Source of the DNA: an uncultured Oscillospiraceae bacterium
GTDB taxonomy: Bacteria; Bacillota; Clostridia; Oscillospirales; Oscillospiraceae
NCBI GenBank assembly: GCA_934668605.1
Contig: CAKUNY010000003.1
Location: 1 to 32,676, forward strand
Direction: 5' to 3'
DNA length: 32,676 nucleotides
Shown here piece after piece: positions 15,626 to 23,185 of the stretch. Position numbers and translations under genes: made by a program. The first letter of the stretch is position 1. Each line of letters begins with the position of its first letter. The notes under the pieces are model-generated. The model saw nothing but the letters and a program-made list of their open reading frames with translations, was not told the origin of the DNA and did no database searches.

Positions 15626-15734
15626 CGTAGGGGTCGATTGAGCACATCGACCCATTGGGAAGTTACGATTTCTCCGAAAATTTCCGTAAAAACGGTACGT
15701 ATTGCCGGGGCGATGTGCTCAATCGCCCCCTACG
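15626..15734. repeat. MITE-like inverted-repeat element, copy 1
   Basis: A 109-bp non-coding element bounded by CGTAGGGG (15626-15633) and CCCCTACG (15727-15734). The terminal ~28 bases are inverted repeats with few mismatches, and each end also folds on itself (GGGTCGAT/ATCGACCC and GGGGCGAT/ATCGCCCC). It lies just after the yhaN stop. A related copy is at 29529-29635. No obvious target duplication is seen. Confidence 0.75.
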
Positions 15735-15750
15735 CATATCTGGAGGTTTT

Positions 15751-18324
15751 TCAGGTTCTGGAGGTATTGCAGGTCAGATAGATGATCTGGCGCTCCCTGG
15801 CGAGGCTGCGCAATAAAGAAAGGGCTCGGCTGGTTCCCTCGTCGTCGAGGTTGACGAAGGGGTCGTCGAGCAGCAAAAACGGCTGCTCTTTCTGGAATAA
15901 CGCGTCCACCAGCGCAAGGCGCATGCAGAGCATCACGCCATCGATCGTGCCGGCGCTGAAGCTGGCCGGGTCGCGTGCGGCGCCCTGCTCGTCGATGAAG
16001 AGATGAAGCTCGCGGTCTAGCATCACGCGGCCGATTTTTTCCCCAAGGAGCGCATTCGCATAGTGGACAAAGCCCTGCTCCACGCTTCCAACATAGCTGT
16101 TTGCCAGCGTATCCTTCGCGCGCGTGAGATAGTCCATCGTGAGGTCAGCCAGCTCGCACTGCTTTTGAAGCGTCTTTCGCGTATCGTCCAGCGCCGTCAG
16201 CTCGTCGTCCATATCCGCAATCCCATCGACCGCGCGGCGAAGGGTATCTCGCTGCTGGCGAAGCTGCCGGAGCGCCGCCTCCTGCGCGTCCAATTCCCGC
16301 TGCGCCTGCGTTTCCTGCGCTTGCAGCGCGGCCATATCCAAAGTGGGCTCCTGCAAGAGCGCCTCGGAAGCGTCTTCGTTTTCCCGCTGGAAGGCCGTCA
16401 GGCGCGTCTGCGCCTCTTCGGACGCGGTTTTTGCCGTCTCGAATACCCGCAGATCGTTTTCCAGGCGGTTCAGCAGCTGCTCCGCCGGTTCGCCGGAGAG
16501 ACGGTATTTTGCGAAGAATGCTGTCAGCTCCTTCTCAAGCGCCTGCATTTGCTGCGAAAGAGACTGCCGGTCGGTTTCCAATTGCTGCGCGCGCTCCTGG
16601 GCGCGGTCATACTGTGCGAGGCTGTCTCGCAGCGCCTGCGTCTGCTGGGTAAGAGACTGCGAGACGGGCAGGGGATAGCGGGTCAGAATCAGGCGAAGCT
16701 CCGCCGTCAGGTGGTCGATCTGTGTCTGCGCTTCCTGCCGCGCCTTTTGGATGCCGGATCCTTTTTCGCGCAGACGCAGATATGCTTCCTTGTCAAGCAT
16801 CAGCTGCATCAGCTGCTCATCCGGCCGGGACGCGTCCGGATAAAATTGCAGCAAAAATTCCGACACGCCGGTTTGCAGCTGCTCGATCTGCCGGGCTTCT
16901 TCGTCCGGTTCGGCTCCTGCTCGCTCAGGGTTCTTCCGGAGGATCGCCGCAAGAAGGCTCGCCGCACCCAAAATGGCCGCCGCGATTCCAAACGCGGGCT
17001 TTGCCGCAAGAACGCAGCCGATCCCAGCAAGCACAAACAGCGCGCCCATGATCAGGAGGGCTGTTTTCACGCCGGAGCCCGGCTTCTTCTGTGCGGTCTT
17101 CTCTGTCATCTTTGCGTCCCGGACTGCCCGCAGCTCCGCGATGCGGCGGCAATCACGCTGCTTTTCCGAGATCTCCGCGTCTTCCGGTACTTTAGATTGG
17201 AATATACTGGATAATATTTCAAGCTGCTGCGTTTCCTTTTCCGGAAGCTCCGCGCGGGTTTCCGGAAGCAGCATGGAGCATTTCTGCTGTCCGGCGTCCA
17301 ATTGCTTCAAATCATTCAAGACAGCCTCGCGATTGGAAAAGGCGCTTCTGCCCGCTTCGATCGTCTGCCGGTCTGCCTCCGGGAGAGTCAACGTCTGCCG
17401 CCTTTTTTCCAGCTGCCGCAGAGAAATGACCTCTTCGCGCCTGGTTTGGATGTCCTCCGCCGTGGGAAGGCCGGACGGATATTTTTCCCGCAGGGTATGC
17501 AGCGTTTCTGTCTGCCTGTTTGCCTGCGCGCGAAGATCGCTCAGCTGTCTGCTTTTGAGCTGCCGTTCCCGCTGGCCTGCCGCTTTTTGAATGCGTTCGC
17601 GAAGCGCCGCGATTTCCTGTGTCTTTTCCATCTGCGCGCTCGTTTGCGCGTCGATCGATCGCTGCACCGTTTCGAGCTCCGGCCGCTTATTTTCGGCCTG
17701 ATAGCGCTGCTCCTCCAACGCATGATACGCCTGCGCCAGCCGGTCAATTTCGCCGCTTGCGCCGCGATAAGCTTTTAAATTGCTCCGGTAAGCGCGAAGC
17801 GACGCCATCGCGGTGTCGAAATTATTCATGTCGTTCGTGTCGTCCACGAGATTCGTGAGCTTTGCGCGGATGGAGCTTGTCGCCTCCATGTCCTTCATGG
17901 AAAGCTGCGGCATAAAAGTACTGCGCGAGAAGGACTCCGCGTCGAGTCCAAAAAGCTCTTCGCCGAGCTTTTCCGAAAAGGGCGTTTTGTCCGTGCGGTT
18001 CGTGAGGTCAAACAGGTCAAAGGTATCCTTCGCGGCCGTTTTTCCGAAATATCGCGTGACGCGATAGCTGACGCCGCCGTTCGAAAATTCCAGAAAGCCG
18101 CCGTATTTTCCGCCCTGCCAGGGTTCATAGCGCTTGCGCTCATTTTCCGCCGCCTTTCTTGCGCCCGTGCGCGGAAGGCCGTAGAACATGGCTTTCAGAA
18201 ACGCGGCCAATGTGCTCTTGCCAAAGCCGTTTTCCCGGCAGATGATTGTTAGATTTTCCTCAAATTCGCAGTCATAGCCGCAGAGCACGCCGAAGTTTTC
18301 AATGTGGCACCGAAGAAGCTTCAT
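15751..18324 (-). CDS. yhaN: SMC/SbcC-like AAA ATPase with central membrane segment (YhaN type)
   Basis: An 857-residue ATPase of the Rad50/SbcC type, expected to work with the phosphoesterase encoded just upstream on DNA ends or structures. The N-terminal ATPase half has Walker A ENGFGKST (31-38). Long Gln/Glu/Arg-rich coiled coils run about 190-410 and 475-720. The C-terminal half has a signature FSAGTIDGVMLCMRLAL (789-805) and Walker B FLLLDDPFVNLDD (816-828). Two hydrophobic stretches at about 419-440 and 444-462 interrupt the coils; this distinguishes YhaN from soluble SbcC and suggests membrane attachment. The ATG at 18324 overlaps the yhaO stop by four bases. A MITE-like repeat begins 17 bases after its stop. 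Confidence 0.85.
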   Translation of the reverse strand: MKLLRCHIENFGVLCGYDCEFEENLTIICRENGFGKSTLAAFLKAMFYGLPRTGARKAAENERKRYEPWQGGKYGGFLEFSNGGVSYRVTRYFGKTAAKDTFDLFDLTNRTDKTPFSEKLGEELFGLDAESFSRSTFMPQLSMKDMEATSSIRAKLTNLVDDTNDMNNFDTAMASLRAYRSNLKAYRGASGEIDRLAQAYHALEEQRYQAENKRPELETVQRSIDAQTSAQMEKTQEIAALRERIQKAAGQRERQLKSRQLSDLRAQANRQTETLHTLREKYPSGLPTAEDIQTRREEVISLRQLEKRRQTLTLPEADRQTIEAGRSAFSNREAVLNDLKQLDAGQQKCSMLLPETRAELPEKETQQLEILSSIFQSKVPEDAEISEKQRDCRRIAELRAVRDAKMTEKTAQKKPGSGVKTALLIMGALFVLAGIGCVLAAKPAFGIAAAILGAASLLAAILRKNPERAGAEPDEEARQIEQLQTGVSEFLLQFYPDASRPDEQLMQLMLDKEAYLRLREKGSGIQKARQEAQTQIDHLTAELRLILTRYPLPVSQSLTQQTQALRDSLAQYDRAQERAQQLETDRQSLSQQMQALEKELTAFFAKYRLSGEPAEQLLNRLENDLRVFETAKTASEEAQTRLTAFQRENEDASEALLQEPTLDMAALQAQETQAQRELDAQEAALRQLRQQRDTLRRAVDGIADMDDELTALDDTRKTLQKQCELADLTMDYLTRAKDTLANSYVGSVEQGFVHYANALLGEKIGRVMLDRELHLFIDEQGAARDPASFSAGTIDGVMLCMRLALVDALFQKEQPFLLLDDPFVNLDDEGTSRALSLLRSLARERQIIYLTCNTSRT

Positions 18325-19391
18325 AGGCTGACCTCCTCTCCCGCCAGCGCCGATACGCCCGCGCGAATGATGGCGGCCTTGTCGCGCTCTGGCAGATCGC
18401 TTCCCAGCACCTGCCGGATGAACTCGCCCTTGAGCGACACATCGTTCCGGTATGTCTCCGGGTCGATTGCCAACTTTGTTTCGTCCTTCACCTTGGCGAA
18501 GAAATAGCTTCCGGCGAGTTGATGTTGCAAATACGCTACGGAAATATCCGCCTCGGGCGAGACTTCGCCCGTGAGAAGAAATTCTGCCATATCGTCCGGC
18601 GGAATGCCGCGGGAGGCTTCTTTGACGCGCGCGGCGATCTCCGCATTTTTGACGCAGCCCGTAACGTCGGTTTCCACGCGGTGAAGCGTCCGGCAGGAAA
18701 ACGGAACGAATTCCGGCTCGACGCGGCCATTCTCTACCGTTAAGAGCACAAAGCCCTTTTTTCCGCACTCATCAAAGCCGCGCCCTTCTAAGCACCCGCT
18801 GTAGCAGAGGAGGCCTTTCTCATCGAGCCTTTGCAGGCTGTAGCTATGGATATGTCCCAGCGCGAGATAATCGATGCCGCGATGCTCTAATAGCTTTCGG
18901 TTGATCTGATCTTCGCCGCAGGCTGTCGCGAGCTGGCCGTGGAGCGTCACGAGATTCACATGGCCGTCCAAAATGGGAAGCTCTTCGTAGAGCCTTTCGT
19001 CTCCGCTTCCAAGCGTTCGGCCGGAGATGGCGGCGGTATCATAACAGTAGGTCTTCCAGGTATTGCCGAAGCATTTTAAATTTTCCGGGAGGTTCCGGTC
19101 ATGAAAGGCACTTGCCGCTTCGTCGTGATTTCCGGGAAGATACAAATAATCCACCTCGGGTGTGGCGCGCATGGCGGAAAGAACCTCGTCTACGGTGCGC
19201 TCTTTCACGCGCGCACCGTCAAAGAGGTCGCCCGCGATGATGACCGCGCGAACCTCGTTTTGTCTGGCGTACTGCGTCATGCGCACAAAGGAGGCCAACA
19301 GCTCCGCCGCACGCGTAGACGCCTGCCGCGCTGTCATGTGCGTCTGCATGGGGCTGTCTAAATGAATGTCCGCGCAATGTATCAGCTTCAC
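18321..19391 (-). CDS. yhaO: Metallophosphoesterase, SbcD/Mre11-like (YhaO type)
   Basis: A 356-residue two-metal phosphoesterase, the likely nuclease partner of YhaN. Metal-site motifs are in the right order: CADIHLD (6-12; Asp8, His10), GDLFD (54-58; Asp55), GNHD (87-90), LHGQ (150-153) and GHIHS (179-183). The first codon is GTG, and it overlaps the rlmD stop by four bases (GTGA); its own stop overlaps the yhaN start by four bases. Such coupling suggests that the three proteins are made from one message, with YhaO and YhaN in fixed ratio. The Bacillus subtilis yhaO-yhaN pair is the natural reference; a role in DNA repair is inferred from the Mre11-Rad50 parallel. Confidence 0.87.
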   Translation of the reverse strand: MKLIHCADIHLDSPMQTHMTARQASTRAAELLASFVRMTQYARQNEVRAVIIAGDLFDGARVKERTVDEVLSAMRATPEVDYLYLPGNHDEAASAFHDRNLPENLKCFGNTWKTYCYDTAAISGRTLGSGDERLYEELPILDGHVNLVTLHGQLATACGEDQINRKLLEHRGIDYLALGHIHSYSLQRLDEKGLLCYSGCLEGRGFDECGKKGFVLLTVENGRVEPEFVPFSCRTLHRVETDVTGCVKNAEIAARVKEASRGIPPDDMAEFLLTGEVSPEADISVAYLQHQLAGSYFFAKVKDETKLAIDPETYRNDVSLKGEFIRQVLGSDLPERDKAAIIRAGVSALAGEEVSL

Positions 19392-20755
19392 GGTTTTTCC
19401 TCCTGCTTTTCGCGTTCGAGAAGCGCGACGGTTTCAACGTGGGCGCATCTTGGAAATAAATCGAAGCAGTGCGCTTTTTTTGCCTCATACCCCTTTTCCC
19501 GGAGTCTTGCAATGTCGCGCGCAAGGGTTGCAGGGTCGCACGAAACATAGACGATCCGGCTGGGCGCCATGCTTGCCATTGCCTCGATCACGTCTTCGCT
19601 CACGCCCTTTCTCGGCGGGTCGACAACGATCACGTCCGGTTTGATTCCATCGGCGGCAAATTTTATTGCGGCCTGTCCTGCGTCGGCGCAGAAGAATTCT
19701 GCGTTGGTAATGCTGTTTCTGCGTGCGTTTTCTTTTGCGTTCTGAATTGCAGCGGGGACGATTTCCACGCCGTAGACCATCTTGACGTGCTTTGCAAGGC
19801 AGAGCGTAATGGTGCCGCTGCCGCAGTATAGGTCGAGTGCCGTTTCGCATCCCGTAAAATTAGCATACTCGATGGCTTTTTCATAGAGCCGCTCGGCCTG
19901 ATCGTGGTTCACCTGATAAAAGGCGGCAGGGGAGAGGCGGAAGGTCAGGCCGAGAAGTGTATCTTCCAGATAACCGTCTCCATAGAGCGTTTCAAAGCGG
20001 TCACCCAGAATGACGTTGCCCTTTTTGGTATTGTAGTTGACGACGATGCCTGTAACGTCCGGCTTTGCCGCGCGGATGGCCTGCACAAGCGATTTCTTTT
20101 TGGGCAGTTCTGCGCAGTTTGCGACGAGGCAAACCAGCGTCTGCCCGGATTCTACGCCGCAGCGAAGATAGATGTGCCGGACGACGCCGGTATGTGTCCG
20201 TTCGTCGTAGGCCGGAACGTGCTCCTGCTCCATCCACGATAGGACTGCCAAACGGATGATTTCAGCCGTTTCCGGCTGGATTTTGCAGTCGGTGATGGGA
20301 ATGACGGTATGCGTTCCGGCCTTGTAAAAGCCCGCGGCCGGTTTTCCGCTGTGACACTGCACGGGGAACTGCACCTTGTTGCGATAGCCGTAGACACTGT
20401 TGCTGCCCGTAATTTGCAAGTCCGGGAAATGAACGCCGCCGATGCGGAACAGGGCATCCTGCACGCGCCTTTTTTTCTGTTCCAGCTCACAGGCATAGTC
20501 CATGTGCCAGAAGACGCAGCCGCCGCAGCGGCCAAAGCTTTTGCATTCCGGCGTTACGCGGTGACTCGATGGCTGCTCCACCCGCGTAAGCGTCGCATAG
20601 GCGCAGGTTCTGCCCACATGATCAATTTTAATGCTGCACGTCTCGCCCGGAATAACGCCCGGGACAAATACGACCTGTCCGTCAACGCGTGCGACGCCCG
20701 CGCCCTCGGCAGTCAGGTCGGTGATTTCTACGCTGTATGTTTCGTTTTTCTGCAT
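19388..20755 (-). CDS. rlmD: 23S rRNA (uracil-5)-methyltransferase, RlmD/RumA family
   Basis: A 455-residue SAM-dependent RNA methyltransferase. An N-terminal TRAM domain (about 1-60) is followed by iron-sulfur Cys residues Cys81, Cys87 and Cys90 (CKSFGRCGGC) with Cys157 as the likely fourth ligand. The methyltransferase core has DLYCGSGT (308-315), VVDPPRKG (377-384) and the catalytic loop VSCDPATLARD with nucleophile Cys406. Firmicutes carry related enzymes (RlmCD and others), so the exact uracil is uncertain. The start at 20755 (MQKNETYSVE) follows GGAGAG; a frame from 20785 would merely translate the parS site. It is the first gene of an overlapping set with yhaO and yhaN. Confidence 0.88.
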   Translation of the reverse strand: MQKNETYSVEITDLTAEGAGVARVDGQVVFVPGVIPGETCSIKIDHVGRTCAYATLTRVEQPSSHRVTPECKSFGRCGGCVFWHMDYACELEQKKRRVQDALFRIGGVHFPDLQITGSNSVYGYRNKVQFPVQCHSGKPAAGFYKAGTHTVIPITDCKIQPETAEIIRLAVLSWMEQEHVPAYDERTHTGVVRHIYLRCGVESGQTLVCLVANCAELPKKKSLVQAIRAAKPDVTGIVVNYNTKKGNVILGDRFETLYGDGYLEDTLLGLTFRLSPAAFYQVNHDQAERLYEKAIEYANFTGCETALDLYCGSGTITLCLAKHVKMVYGVEIVPAAIQNAKENARRNSITNAEFFCADAGQAAIKFAADGIKPDVIVVDPPRKGVSEDVIEAMASMAPSRIVYVSCDPATLARDIARLREKGYEAKKAHCFDLFPRCAHVETVALLEREKQEEKP

Positions 20756-20768
20756 ACACTTCTCTCCA

Positions 20769-20784
20769 TGTTTCACGTGAAACA
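20769..20784. promoter_or_regulatory. parS centromere site for ParB/Spo0J
   Basis: TGTTTCACGTGAAACA, a perfect 16-base match to the Bacillus subtilis parS consensus. It lies between the stop of the lipoprotein gene (20787) and the start of rlmD, about 2.4 kb left of dnaA, where origin-proximal parS sites are expected. ParB loads here and spreads to organise and segregate the origin region. Confidence 0.93.
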
Positions 20785-20786
20785 TT

Positions 20787-21377
20787 TCACGCGTCTAACC
20801 GTTCGCCGGTCGACACATCAAAGCGGTAGACGTTCTCATGTGTGATCTCCCCGTCATCGTCCGCATACCGCTCCGTCACGGTATAGGTGACTGTCAGAAT
20901 GCCGTCTTCCAGACCCGCAATATAATTTCCCTCAAGAAAGCCGATCGTGTGACGAGACTGTGCCGTCTCATAAACCGTTGAACCCATATAGTCCTGCAAA
21001 TTCAGCTGCAATTCCATAAAGACGGAATTGATCTTATATTCCACGTTCTCCGAGCCAAGTCTGAAATAGGGAAGCAGCAGCGTCATGCTGACAATCTCCT
21101 CCTGATCCATCTGCACCTCATACGGCTCATCCGAAAACGTCTGCGGAACATATACCTCGGGCTCGATCGGTTTCGTCTCCATTTCATTTGACGAAGAAGC
21201 TTCCGTTTCTGCGGGCGTTTCCGCGTCAATCTGCGGCGTATCGGAAGCAGAAGCTTGAACGTCTGAGGAGGTCATCGTTTCAGCGACCGGCGCCGGAAGC
21301 TCCTCCTGCGTTTTATTTGCGCTGCATGCGCTTAAAATCAGCAAAGCTGCTGTGATTACCGCAAGTATTCGTTTCAT
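20787..21377 (-). CDS. Lipoprotein with a low-complexity linker, function unknown
   Basis: A 196-residue exported protein. The N-terminus (MKRILAVITAALLILSAC) is a lipoprotein signal with lipobox LSAC and lipidated Cys18. Residues about 25-75 are a Thr/Ser/Glu/Ala/Pro-rich spacer that would hold the folded part away from the membrane. The C-terminal ~110 residues (MTLLLPYFRLGSENVEYKIN through VYRFDVSTGERLDA) form a compact alpha/beta domain. The N-V-E-Y-x-I-N pattern and the repeated acid/aromatic strands recall DUF4163/DUF3298-type domains of PdaC/RsiV proteins, but I cannot confirm this. GAGGTGA precedes the ATG. It could share a message with rlmD, with parS in the gap. Confidence 0.75.
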   Translation of the reverse strand: MKRILAVITAALLILSACSANKTQEELPAPVAETMTSSDVQASASDTPQIDAETPAETEASSSNEMETKPIEPEVYVPQTFSDEPYEVQMDQEEIVSMTLLLPYFRLGSENVEYKINSVFMELQLNLQDYMGSTVYETAQSRHTIGFLEGNYIAGLEDGILTVTYTVTERYADDDGEITHENVYRFDVSTGERLDA

Positions 21378-21398
21378 AAAAGAATCACCTCTTTTGCG

Positions 21399-21427
21399 AT
21401 TTTACCATAGAAGGCCGCTTGTGTAAA
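21399..21427 (-). promoter_or_regulatory. Promoter of the lipoprotein-rlmD-yhaO-yhaN run
   Basis: On the minus strand TTTACA (21422-21427) and TAAAAT (21399-21404) are spaced by 17 bases. It overlaps the divergent promoter of the radical SAM gene. Confidence 0.6.
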
Positions 21428-21447
21428 GCGCGCGGATTCGCTATACT
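21419..21447 (+). promoter_or_regulatory. Promoter of the radical SAM gene
   Basis: TTGTGT (21419-21424), 17-base spacer, TATACT (21442-21447). Its -35 overlaps the -35 of the divergent promoter, so the two may compete for polymerase. Confidence 0.6.
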
Positions 21448-21474
21448 AGAGCTATAACGCATAGGAGGCAAGAT

Positions 21475-22362
21475 ATGCTTTCATATCAAAACTGCGAGCT
21501 CTGCCCAAGGCGATGCGGAGTGGACAGAACAAAAGGACAGCTCGGGTTCTGTCGCGAACCGGACAAAATCTTTGCCGCGAGAGCCGCCACACACTATTGG
21601 GAAGAGCCTGTCATATCGGGAAGCTTCGGCTCGGGCGCGGTCTTCTTTTCCGGCTGCACCTTACAGTGTGTTTTCTGTCAGAACGGAGTCATTTCACAGG
21701 AGAATTACGGAACGGAAATCACGCCGGAGCATCTTCGGGAAATTTTTCTGCGGCTGATTGATGACGGCGTACAGAACATCAACCTCGTCACGCCGACGCA
21801 TTTTCTGCCGTCTATCATACCGGCGCTTACAGCAAAGCTTCCGGTGCCGGTCGTTTACAATTGCGGCGGATATGAGCGCGTGGAGACGCTGCGGGAATTG
21901 GAAGGCCTCGTCGATATTTACCTACCGGACATGAAGTATTCAAACAGCAAGCTGGCCGCGAAATTAAGCCGGGCACCGGATTACGTGGAAACCGTAAAAG
22001 CAGCCATTACAGAAATGTACCGGCAGGTCGGGTCAAGCATAATAGAAGACGAGATCATGCAGCGCGGGATGATCGTGCGCCATCTGATGCTTCCGGGAGA
22101 ATTGGATAATACGCTTGGCGTTCTGGACTGGTTTGCCGATACCTACCCGAAGGGTGATGTTCTATTCAGTCTCATGAGTCAATATGTTCCGATGGGAAAA
22201 GCAAAGCAAATGCCGCCCTATGACCGAAAAATCACCGAGGAAGAATACGACGCAGCAGTATCGTATCTTGACTTTCTCGGGATCAAATCCGGCTACACGC
22301 AGGACTTCTGCGCGGCAACAGAAGACTATATCCCGGATTTTTCGCTGGAAGGGCTGGAATAA
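21475..22362 (+). CDS. Radical SAM protein, PflX-like (COG1313)
   Basis: A 295-residue radical SAM enzyme. The SAM-binding [4Fe-4S] motif CxxxCxxC is Cys61/65/68 (GCTLQCVFCQN). An N-terminal Cys cluster (Cys7, Cys10, Cys14 and Cys26, in CELCPRRCG and GFCRE) suggests an extra metal or cluster site, as in PflX proteins. Further landmarks are INLVTPTHFLP, YNCGGYE and a late RHLMLPGELDNT. PflX proteins are annotated by likeness to pyruvate-formate-lyase activase, but their substrate is unknown, and no glycyl-radical enzyme gene is nearby. The start follows AGGAGG and its own promoter. It lies 68 bases before lexA, which has a separate promoter. Confidence 0.88.
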   Translation: MLSYQNCELCPRRCGVDRTKGQLGFCREPDKIFAARAATHYWEEPVISGSFGSGAVFFSGCTLQCVFCQNGVISQENYGTEITPEHLREIFLRLIDDGVQNINLVTPTHFLPSIIPALTAKLPVPVVYNCGGYERVETLRELEGLVDIYLPDMKYSNSKLAAKLSRAPDYVETVKAAITEMYRQVGSSIIEDEIMQRGMIVRHLMLPGELDNTLGVLDWFADTYPKGDVLFSLMSQYVPMGKAKQMPPYDRKITEEEYDAAVSYLDFLGIKSGYTQDFCAATEDYIPDFSLEGLE

Positions 22363-22365
22363 AAA

Positions 22366-22401
22366 CAAACGTTTGATTTTTTCGATGATCTGTGCTATAC
22401 T
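22366..22401 (+). promoter_or_regulatory. lexA promoter with overlapping palindromic operator
   Basis: TTGATT (22373-22378), 17-base spacer, TATACT (22396-22401). The perfect palindrome CAAACGTTTG (22366-22375) overlaps the -35. It resembles Gram-positive SOS boxes (GAAC-N4-GTTC core) only partly, but its place suits LexA autorepression. Confidence 0.5.
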
Positions 22402-22430
22402 GGTTTTACCAAACGAAGGGAGCGACCGGC

Positions 22431-23009
22431 ATGGCCAGAACAACAGACAAGCGCGAAGCGATTCTCCGATTCATCACAGAGTTCATGCGCAAGCAGGGAT
22501 ATGCGCCGTCGGTGCGCGAGATCTGCGCGGGCGTCGGCCTTGCCTCAACGGCGACGGTACACTATCATCTGAACGCCCTCAAGGAAGAAGGCCTCATCAG
22601 CATGGACTGCATGAGAAAGCGGACGATCTCTCTTCCAGAGGAACGCCGCGCCGGGTCGATTCCGATCGTCGGCGTCGTGACGGCAGGTCAGCCGATTCTG
22701 GCCGTGGAGAATATTGAAGGGTATCTGCCGTGGGATGGAGACGCGCGCTGCTTTGCCCTTCGCGTGCGCGGAGATTCCATGATCAATGCCGGAATTTTAT
22801 CAGGTGACAAGGTCGTTGTCCGGCCGCAGCAGACGGCGGAAAACGGACAGATCGTGGTCGCGCTGCTCGACGACTCCGCAACTATCAAACGCTTCCGGAA
22901 GGAGAAAGGGAAGGTCTGGCTGCTACCAGAAAATCCGGCGTATGATCCGATCGACGGCACGGATTGTACGATTCTGGGACTTGTTAAGGCAGTCTTTCGC
23001 GAATACTAA
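22431..23009 (+). CDS. lexA: LexA repressor of the SOS response
   Basis: A 192-residue repressor that represses DNA-damage genes and cleaves itself when RecA filaments form. The winged helix-turn-helix is at about 1-65 (QGYAPSVREICAGVGLASTA, then VHYHLNALKEEGLI). The self-cleavage bond is Ala85-Gly86 (VVTAGQ), the catalytic serine is Ser116 in RVRGDSMINAG, and the general base is Lys153 in SATIKRF. The start at 22431 follows GAAGGGAG; the frame opens earlier at 22392, inside the promoter region. The length is slightly short but complete (LexA is usually ~200). A terminator separates it from dnaA. Confidence 0.96.
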   Translation: MARTTDKREAILRFITEFMRKQGYAPSVREICAGVGLASTATVHYHLNALKEEGLISMDCMRKRTISLPEERRAGSIPIVGVVTAGQPILAVENIEGYLPWDGDARCFALRVRGDSMINAGILSGDKVVVRPQQTAENGQIVVALLDDSATIKRFRKEKGKVWLLPENPAYDPIDGTDCTILGLVKAVFREY

Positions 23010-23014
23010 AATCA

Positions 23015-23040
23015 AGTGGTGCACGAAACCGTGCACCACT
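23015..23040 (+). terminator. Terminator of lexA
   Basis: AGTGGTGCACG (23015-23025) and CGTGCACCACT (23030-23040) form a perfect 11-bp stem around a 4-base loop, followed by TTTCTTTTTC. It isolates dnaA transcription from lexA. Confidence 0.9.
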
Positions 23041-23081
23041 TTTCTTTTTCTGGGGAACTTCTTATTTATAATGTGTAATAC

Positions 23082-23110
23082 TTGCAAATACCGTCTTTCC
23101 GTGTTAAAAT
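23082..23110 (+). promoter_or_regulatory. dnaA promoter
   Basis: TTGCAA (23082-23087), 17-base spacer, TAAAAT (23105-23110). The leader of about 70 bases contains a small hairpin (TGCCC 23126-23130/GGGCA 23048+100, i.e. 23148-23152, with inner GGGA/TCCC). Confidence 0.55.
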
Positions 23111-23185
23111 TAAGGTGTGTTTGTATGCCCATTTATGGGACAGTCCCGGGCATTTGTCACGATAAAACCGGAAAGGAGCTTTTTC

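Noticed and set aside
20756..20785. Longer rlmD start giving MFHVKHGEKC
   Set aside because: These bases are the parS site; the better ribosome site and the family alignment favour 20755.
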